From assembly GCA_025403435.1 (NCBI GenBank), contig CM046341.1, forward strand, positions 4,272,531 through 4,336,530: a DNA stretch of 64,000 bases, given 5' to 3'. Numbering within the stretch: position 1 is the first letter of the stretch; each line of letters begins with the position of its first letter. This document shows, in pieces, positions 56,700 through 64,000 of this stretch. The DNA is from Artocarpus heterophyllus. Lineage: Eukaryota; Streptophyta; Magnoliopsida; Rosales; Moraceae. The notes below the pieces were generated by a model that saw only the letters and a list, made by a program, of their open reading frames with translations, was not told the origin of the DNA and ran no database searches. Made by a program: the position numbers and the translations under genes.

Positions 56700-59600
56700 C
56701 TTCTCTGCATCGTTCACGCGGATGTCGGAGCATCCAGAGACGCAACACTTCCCCCATCCGCGGGCTACAACAGCCGCATGAGATGTCATGCCACCTCTAG
56801 GCGTTAAGATCCCCGCAGCCGCATGCATACCACCAACATCTTCCGGGCTGGTCTTTGTCCTTAACTACAATCATGCGTAATCATACAAGTGAAATGATCA
56901 TGTAGGGTTAATGCCATTGTAGATAAAGACAGTGAAGAACTTTTTTCTTTTTCTTTTTGTATAAGTTAATTAATTTTGAGAGTGAGAAAACTTTAGAAGG
57001 GTTGCAATGAATATGAATATAAAAAAGGCATTACCAAGATGACACTCTTTCCTTGTGCATGGCACTAAACACAATCTGCCCAACCGCGGCTCCAGGCGAT
57101 GCAGGCAAGCCAGTGGCCACCACTTTGTCTTTGTAAGCAGTTGGATCTTCAAACTAACCAAAACATAGTATCAATAAGCTCGTAAGATGGGAAATGAGAT
57201 TGAATTTTATTTTCGAAAAATTGCATATCTTAGTCCTTCATGTAGACATGTCATTTAAGGCAACAAACTTCAGTGTCATATTATAATACCTGAGGGTGAA
57301 GAAGTTGATCAAGATGTTCTGGCTCCACCATCTCCTAATGGCAGAGCGTTTATCAACTAGCCCTTCATTGACCATGTCTACAGCTATCTTCACAGCTCCT
57401 TTGCCGGTTCGCTTTCCAGAACGGCATTGCAACATCCACAATCTGTTTTCCTGGACTGTGAACTCTATGTCCTGTGTTTATCAGACAATAACAAGATTGG
57501 CATTATTTCATGAACCACACAGGTAGGTGATCATATTAGTCTAACTTTAGAGCTTTGACTAGAAGCTCTTCTAAAAAACTATTCAAACACTTGCGACAGA
57601 AGTTTTTGGACTCAAGAAGTTATGCCAAACAAGCCCTTGGTCTTAGAGAGTAAAAAGTAAAACAAAAGTTTTCAATCTATACTTCTATTTGTTGTTTGGA
57701 TTGGAAGGGAAAAAATGGCATTATTGAGGTTATTAGATTCTCCACAGTCAATAAAAAACAGAATCAAATGTAAGAAAACTTTTACCATCATGTCTTTGTA
57801 ATGTCGTTCAAGAATTTCACAGTTCTCCACAAGCTCCTGGTAAGCTTCAGGCATGCAGTTTTTCATGTAGTTCAAGTCTTCTGGCGTCCTGATTCCAGCC
57901 ACAACATCCTCTCCCTATCAAATCCAATCTTTCGTTCAAAGTAAGGGGAAAAAAATTCACCTTCAAAAAATTCTCTAATTTCTTGCCTCAAAAACAAGGT
58001 AAAGATGGAAAAGGAATATCAAACCTGAGCATTGATAAGAAACTCTCCATAGAGTTTCTTTTCACCAGTGCTTGGATTCCTGGTGAACAAGACACCAGTT
58101 CCTGAAGTTCTTCCCATGTTCCCGAAAACCATTGTTTGAATGTTCACTGCGGTGCCCTTTAGTCCCGTTATCTGGTTGATGCTCCGGTATTTGATTGCCC
58201 TTGGGCTGTCCCAGGAATCAAAAACTGCTTTAACTGATAACTGCAACTGCTGTTTTGGATCTGAAAACATATTAGATGCAAAAGAACTCTCTTAGGCCTT
58301 GTTTGGTAGGAGGGAATCGGGATAGAAAAGAAGTCTATTTCTTATGGTGTTTGGTATGAAAAGAAGGAAAGAAAAACAAAAATCAGTTCTCTTGTTTGGT
58401 ATAAAGATGTAAGGGAGGGGATAGAAAATAAAAGAAAAGATTTTACTTGTATGACTTGATAACCATTTTGTTAGTTAGTTTGATTTCCTTCATCAATGAG
58501 AATTAATAAAGTGATTAGACGCTATAATCTAATTGAGCAGATAATTTCCTTCGAGAAAAATTGGGATTCTTTGAAGGATTTTGATCCCTCACCTAATCTC
58601 ATTCCATCCCATAATTCTTTGTACCAAAAAACAACCTTTTTCTCCTATGAAACAAGTTCAGAGAGAGAGAGGGGGAGAGAGAGAAGGAAATTGGTGAATA
58701 TTTCATGAGATATGCTCATTTTCATGTGGTAACAAGAATATGGTGAAAGGGTTATTGGTTATTTTGCTTGGTACCTGAGGGAAACTTTTCACCCTTGGCT
58801 TCAAGGTAGACATTCTTGTATTGTTCCACTAGCTCTCTGAGATCAGAGGCAGTCAGATCCGTATCAAGTTTAACTCCTTTCGCATTCTTCAAATTCTCTA
58901 ACCTCTCCTCAAATGATGAGTGTGGAATGCCCATCACCTGAAATCAAGAGAGGAACAGTAACTTAAGCTTCAAGTAAGGTCTTAAACTGTTACTTGTTGC
59001 TCAAAATATAGCTTATTGTGCTTCAAGCATCACTTACCACATCTCCAAACATATCTAGAAACGTCCATATCTCCACTCTTTGCAGCCAAACCAGCAACCA
59101 CTTCATCGTTGAGTCCGAGGTTGAGAACAGTGTCCATAATACCAGCATCGAAATCTAGAAAAGTACAAAGAGAAAATATGACAACTTTGCCCCCTGCAAA
59201 AATTAAATGTTCTCAAGAACATGTTCAAAGGGCTGAGACAGTGAGCTGAAATAAGGGTGCTTACTGTGGCACCAGAGCGAACCGAGAGCAATAGAGGCTT
59301 GGAAGGATCACCAAGAATGGCTCCCATGTCATTCTCCACACTATGTAGGCCTTCCAATATCTCCGCCCATAGACCTTCTGGTAACTTCTTTCCATTTTGC
59401 TGATACTCTTGGCATGCTTCAGTTGATATGGTGAGACTGGGCGGCACAGATAACCCGATGCTTGCCATTTCCACCAGGTTGGCACCCTTCCCCCCCAGCT
59501 GTCAACCAAATGAAAAGAAATAAATTGACTCTATGCAACAAAAAGGACCTGAAAATTCATGGTTTTCAATTACGTTGAAAGAGAAACAAAAGCTTCCAAG

Positions 59601-60572
59601 TGACTTCATTCCCTTATTGCCTTCACTCCTTCCTTTTCCAAAAGTGAACACTCGCTGTAGCATACAAAACAGACGACTTTCATAGCCAAAAATAAAGGAG
59701 ATACAAATTTTTAAGACCCCTTTACTCATTTTTTTTATACAATTACATTAAAAAAATGGCAAAATTCACAAAAAATATGCATTCACAAAAACATTTTTTT
59801 AGTCTCCTAACTACTAATCTGGACCCTAAATTAGAGTTGGTTCATAAAGACTAACACCAAAAGAACTAGTGAGCACCTTTTACTCGTTTCTTTCACATTT
59901 CCCATGAAAAAAGAGCAAAAGTTCACCAAAAGACAATAACATAATGCTACAAATACAATCTTGGTTGACATAAAAATGCAATTGTCTCTGCTTATGGACC
60001 CGAACCTGGGTGATCTATCTATGACCAGGATGAAGTTTGGGTGAAACTAAGTGGAAGTCTGAACCGACTGATGTTGAAGAATCAGCGGCTGAGTTATGGT
60101 TAAAGGTAAAATGCCACTCGAACATAAAACTAGCCGGTTCTCCTCGAAATGCATTGCATTCATAATATTAATATCTTTTTAGTCTCCAAACTACTAATTT
60201 GGGCCCTAATTAGATTTGGTCCAAAATAACTAGCACTGAGTACCTTGTTTGTAGTAGGTGCAGTAGGGTCAGATACAGGGGAAAGAATGGCTTGTGCTCT
60301 GAACTGGCCACGAGAGTCATGGTCACCTCCTCTCTTTGGCTTTGGAAATGTGATCCCTTTAACGACTGATCGCCGCTGCTGATAGCGGCTTTGGGATGCC
60401 GCTACAACTGATCGACGACACCAGCCAACACCGTGGGACGGAAAACAGTTTCTCTGGTGAGATCAAAGAAAAACTTTTGATCCACATACTTGTTCTTCCC
60501 CTTCAATATTACCACGTTTTGGTTGCACACTTCTGGAGTCCTTATTAGCATGCCTTTCACTGTTGATGACAT
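56700..60572 (-). pseudogene. PPDK: Pyruvate phosphate dikinase relic, 5' half only
   Basis: Ten exon remnants on the minus strand: 60572-60244 (MSSTVKGMLIRTPEV plus transit-peptide-like region), 59654-59598 (RVFTFGKGRSEGNKGMKSL), 59498-59265, 59154-59038, 58937-58775, 58260-58025, 57914-57786, 57471-57290, 57153-57035 and 56864-56700. They cover the nucleotide-binding domain and the central domain with the phospho-histidine motif [16 protein letters not shown]. The C-terminal PEP/pyruvate barrel is absent: after AEK at 56700 no more coding is found. Damage: exon 1 changes frame near 60440; the exon 2 donor reads GG instead of GT; exon 4 lacks a base near 59143 and about 25-30 bases near 59060; exon 8 changes frame near 57333; exon 9 lacks about 20 bases near 57060. 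PPDK interconverts pyruvate and PEP in plastid and cytosol; this copy cannot. Confidence 0.9.
58294..58637. mobile_element. MITE-like insertion in a PPDK intron
   Basis: The left end GGCCTTGTTTGGTAGG and the reverse complement of the right end GGTTGTTTTTTGGTACAA are imperfect inverted repeats. TTA precedes the left end, but TTT follows the right, so a 3-bp TTA duplication (PIF/Harbinger) is only suggested. Non-coding and AT-rich; the interior repeats TTTGGTATGAAAAG words. Confidence 0.5.
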
Positions 60573-63500
60573 ATATGATCTCCCAACTGATACATACACA
60601 AACCAAACTCTTAATCTATCCATATACATACATACAAACATATATATATATATATATGACTTTATCAATATAACAGGAAAAACTACACTTTTGAAAAGTT
60701 TAAGATCACAAAACCAAAGAATGACAGAATCTCAATCAGAGATCGAACTGGTCATTAAGATTTAGTCCTATATTGTTTTGTGTTGCTTTAAAAATATAAA
60801 TGACAGCGTATACAAACACACACATATATTCACGTATTATATTTATGTTAGAAATTAAGCGTACCTAAGCTTGAAAAAGTTTTCAAAGAGAGACGTGGGA
60901 TTGCAGAATTGGCTTAAGCTTGAGCTGACTTCTTGACTCTAGAGCTTCTTCACATAAACTGAAGAGCAATAATTTCAATATATATTTTTGAAAAAGTGAA
61001 ATTTTTTATTTCAAAAGAAATAAAATTGTTATAATTTGAGAAAACTAAGGCATTGAGCGGCAGCATGAGCGGACGAAATCACAGTTACAGCGATGCGAAA
61101 AGCTCTTACTGCAACATTTGAAAGGTGTGAAATTACCATATTGCCCTTGTTTGTGATTCACTCACTCCTTACGACTCCTTACTTTGGCGTCAAGTGCAAA
61201 AAGTCAGGGAATGAGAAAGCGACACGTGGTGTCTAAATTTTTACATGTAACGTAAACTATTGGTTGGTTTCTTGGAATTTAACGTTTGATTAGGAAGTGG
61301 ATTAGCTGACACATAATAGGACAAATAATGGGCACACATCTTAAGGAGACGTATCTATCTATAATTTCATAAGATGACAAAAAGTTTTTTCTATGGTGAA
61401 TCCCATACTTGTGTTACGCCCAAAACCGTGATTCACGGTAGTCCTTTTTTTTGCCTGCAGAAAAAAAGGTATCAAAGCCTCTATAATTTTCGGCATATTG
61501 TGAATTTTAAAAACCATTAAAAATTAAAAAAAAGCCTGAACTAGATTTTTTTTTGTCCATTCAATCAGAATTGCTCACCTCTCGTTAGACTTTACTCTTA
61601 GGCAACACACAGTACTTGTAATTCAAATATCACTGCATAATATGCAACTTCTTATTAGGCTAAAAAAAAAACAAAAATAAATAGTTTGAATTAAAAATAC
61701 TGTAAGAATTTAAATTTTATAAAAAAAAAAATAAAAATACTGGTTTACGGTTTAAATCATTGCTCCAAACATTTTATTAGTTTTTTTTTACAGACTGCGT
61801 AAGGATATTTTTGAAAAGTTGGTTTTTTTTTTCTTAATCTTTCTTTTTTATTTTTTGGAACACTTAATGAGGAAAAGTAGTTAGAGAAAATGAGAAATTT
61901 TCAATAAATCAAAATATTGTTTGTGATAGGGTGTTTATGCTGCTGGTAAATGACCAACCAGACGAGTGTTCTGGTAGGGTCGGTATATTCAGATATGGAA
62001 TATACTTTTGCTCCAAGGAGATCTTGCCACGTGGCTGACCTTATGGACACAAACCAGGGATGCAATTGTGCTCTCTCCTTTCTTATCTAGCAAAAAACAA
62101 ACAAAAATTATGAATATTGAAAAATGAGCTCCTGTTATAGGATTCTCCAGAATTTTGGGGTTTGTCCATGTTCGTCCTCAAATTTCAAATTTCATGATAT
62201 GTTTTTCGTGAACTTAAAATGAAGAAGTTTTCTATTACATTCTTTTACAATTTCTTATTTTATCAAATAGGATCGTTCTTCACGTAACAAGACAATAATC
62301 ATCGACTAAATATGATTATTGGGTTGATTGTTTGAGTGAAATATAGGTTGAGAAAGAAAGACTTCAAAGATTTTTGGTGAAAATGAAGGGTTCATGTTAG
62401 TATGAGAGTTTGTAGAAAGTTCCATAAAAATCTTGCTCAAAATTCTGCCAAAAATGGGAAAATGCTAGTTTTTTTGGATTTGGTCAAGAGAGTCCTAGAA
62501 TTAATGACCACAGAGTTCACTTGTATGGTTAGGGCTCACTCCAACAAAATGTGACATGAAATCCATGAGCATCCACAAATATTCATCCTCTTTAATATAT
62601 ATAAATGATAAATTAAATATAAAGAAAAAGGGTAAAAAATTCACACAGGTTGAATTTGGAGTTATTTGACAAGTCCTGAAGGGATCTTACTCTGTAGGCA
62701 TCCAAACACACTAGTTTTTCATTCCTGTTTTAAAACTTATTTTTCAAATTTTTAGTTTGTTAATGGCTATAATAATACTTAAATATTAATTTTTGAAAAT
62801 TTTTTGGTATTTTAAAAACGTTGACCAGTTAAAAGGTTACTTTTATAAGGTATTTGAAAAACTTAGAGGATAATTTTAGCATAGTTTGAAAATATGGAAA
62901 TTTCTTATTTATTAAATATATAAAGGTAAGCGTGAAATTTAGTTAAAACTTGAGGCAGATTTTGCATTTTCTCTTTATCTTGTGTCTCCAACAGAAAGAA
63001 AAAAATTCAAACATTATCCTTTTAGCTTTAGCTAAATAAAACATTGGATTTTTATTAAAATCCAATAATTATTTTTTATGTTTTTCAATAGAAAATTATG
63101 TGATATTTTTCTTATCAAGTTACAATTTAACACTATGTCGACAATCAAAAATGGTTGACATTTCTTTATTTTAAAGAAAATATGTTACAACCTTGCAGGG
63201 TTTCAAAGCACCATCCCTCACGAGGGAGTGAACATTATGTTAGATTGGTAATATATGTCGGTAATGCTTTGCAATGGAGCTGACATTTGAGGCTAAGTTT
63301 GTAGTATTTGAAATTTTCTGATCTGTTTTTTTTTTTTTTTGGAAGAAATGATTTCGTAATTGTTTGGAGATATGTGGTTAATTTCTTAATTGGGACTCCA
63401 TAAAATATTATTGTTTGGAGATATTTAGTTGATGATGTACCTAAATTTTGTTTTAATATCCTTTCAAAAAAAACATTGTTTTAATATTTTGTTGAAAGTG

Positions 63501-63870
63501 TTGCTATATTGGGTTTTTATGGATGGAAGACTATTTTTTTTCCATTTTAAAAATAATAACTATGAAACTAGTAAGGTGTTTGAGAGAATATTTTAAACCC
63601 GTAAAGAATGTAAAGTTTCACATGTTATAATATAAAGTAAAATTGTACCATAATGTAAAACTTTTATCATGTACAATTCCCTCAAACACCGTATACGTGT
63701 TTTAGTTGGGTTGACCAACAGTAGGGGTGTTTATGTTATGTTCTTATAATCTCGGGGGTTTTGACGTAATATAATTCTGATCAAGGGCTCCCCAATATAA
63801 TTTAAGTATAACTAGGGGGTTGTTAATGCCCTGTAGAAAAAAAGAAAAAAGAAAAACCAAACAAGGGAGA
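60573..63870. other. Intergenic region upstream of the PPDK relic
   Basis: 60573-60960 probably includes the leader of the PPDK relic (a possible donor AAGCTTAGGTACGC lies on the minus strand near 60870). No gene is supported in 61000-63870. Poly-A/T runs and AT-rich sequence dominate. One small inverted-repeat element is at 63574-63691. Confidence 0.55.
63574..63691. mobile_element. Small inverted-repeat MITE
   Basis: The left end AGGTGTTTGAGAGAATATT matches the reverse complement of the right end, CGGTGTTTGAGGGAATTGT. The 118-bp interior has TTTCACATGTTATAATATAAAG, related to the core word of other MITEs here. The target duplication is unclear. Confidence 0.6.
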
Positions 63871-63993
63871 ATGTTACCACCCAGGGAAAGTGAACTGCCG
63901 CAAACACCACCTCGTCACCAGACAGACGCAGATGAAGATGATGACAACGTTAAACAGCTCAAACAATGTTCTTCTCTCTACTTAGCTTTGCAG
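63871..63993 (+). CDS. First exon, probable COA4-like CHCH protein (partial)
   Basis: ATG at 63871 opens 41 codons ending in CAG followed by GTAATT, a good splice donor; the gene continues beyond the window. The peptide starts MLPPRESELPQTPPRHQ, has an acidic run DADEDDDN and ends VKQLKQCSSLYLALQ. The last part resembles the start of the first CX9C helix of plant COA4-type twin-CX9C proteins, which act in the mitochondrial intermembrane space in cytochrome c oxidase assembly (family knowledge). Only one cysteine is visible here, so the assignment depends on the next exon. The exon is too short to stand out among open frames. Confidence 0.6.
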
Positions 63994-64000
63994 GTAATTA

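Overview
The window is nuclear DNA from a flowering plant, most likely a eudicot. It is AT-rich, has spliced genes with GT/AG introns, AT-rich miniature transposons and several nested LTR retrotransposons, and the recognisable genes all belong to plant families. The species cannot be named from the sequence. There are no rRNA genes, tRNA genes or CRISPR arrays.

Layout. 1-7695: a Ty3/gypsy chromovirus-type element (Tekay/Del-like, element A) whose 5' LTR is cut by the window start; its gag-pol is broken by several stops and a frameshift. 7696-15300: intergenic DNA with a 156-bp inverted-repeat MITE (7862-8017) and a 1.1-kb Mutator-type long-TIR element (9077-10161). 15572-16204: a small single-exon plant gene of unknown function. 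19971-32433: a Copia-type solo LTR (duplicated target ACAAC) split by a young Tekay-like element B (20216-30733, duplicated target ATCCG). B's LTRs differ at about 10 positions in 2.8 kb, and its gag-pol frame is open apart from two TAA codons. 32711-33288: a hAT-type MITE with a perfect 8-bp duplication. About 33557-42056: a 5'-truncated Copia element whose pol is split by a Ty3-type solo LTR (35394-38273, duplicated target CTAAA) and whose 3' LTR holds a 1.4-kb AT-rich TIR insertion.

42057-64000 is the gene-bearing part. It holds an intact DUF679/DMP membrane-protein gene (45040-45609, +); a four-exon endonuclease/exonuclease/phosphatase-fold gene (48439-50283, -); a SpoU/TrmH-type RNA methyltransferase relic with frameshifts and a duplicated exon (51603-53434, -); a block of degenerate ~100-bp tandem repeats (54320-54885); a decayed 5' half of a chloroplast-type pyruvate phosphate dikinase gene (56700-60572, -); and, at the right edge, the first exon of a probable COA4-like CHCH protein (63871-63993, +).

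The genes do not form a pathway or operon; each is an independent plant transcription unit. The most unusual signal is a short interrupted palindrome (core TTCGGC-AG-GCCGAA) found in clusters inside three otherwise unrelated LTRs, both Ty3 and Copia. A fourth LTR has a different palindromic word series after a comparable leader.
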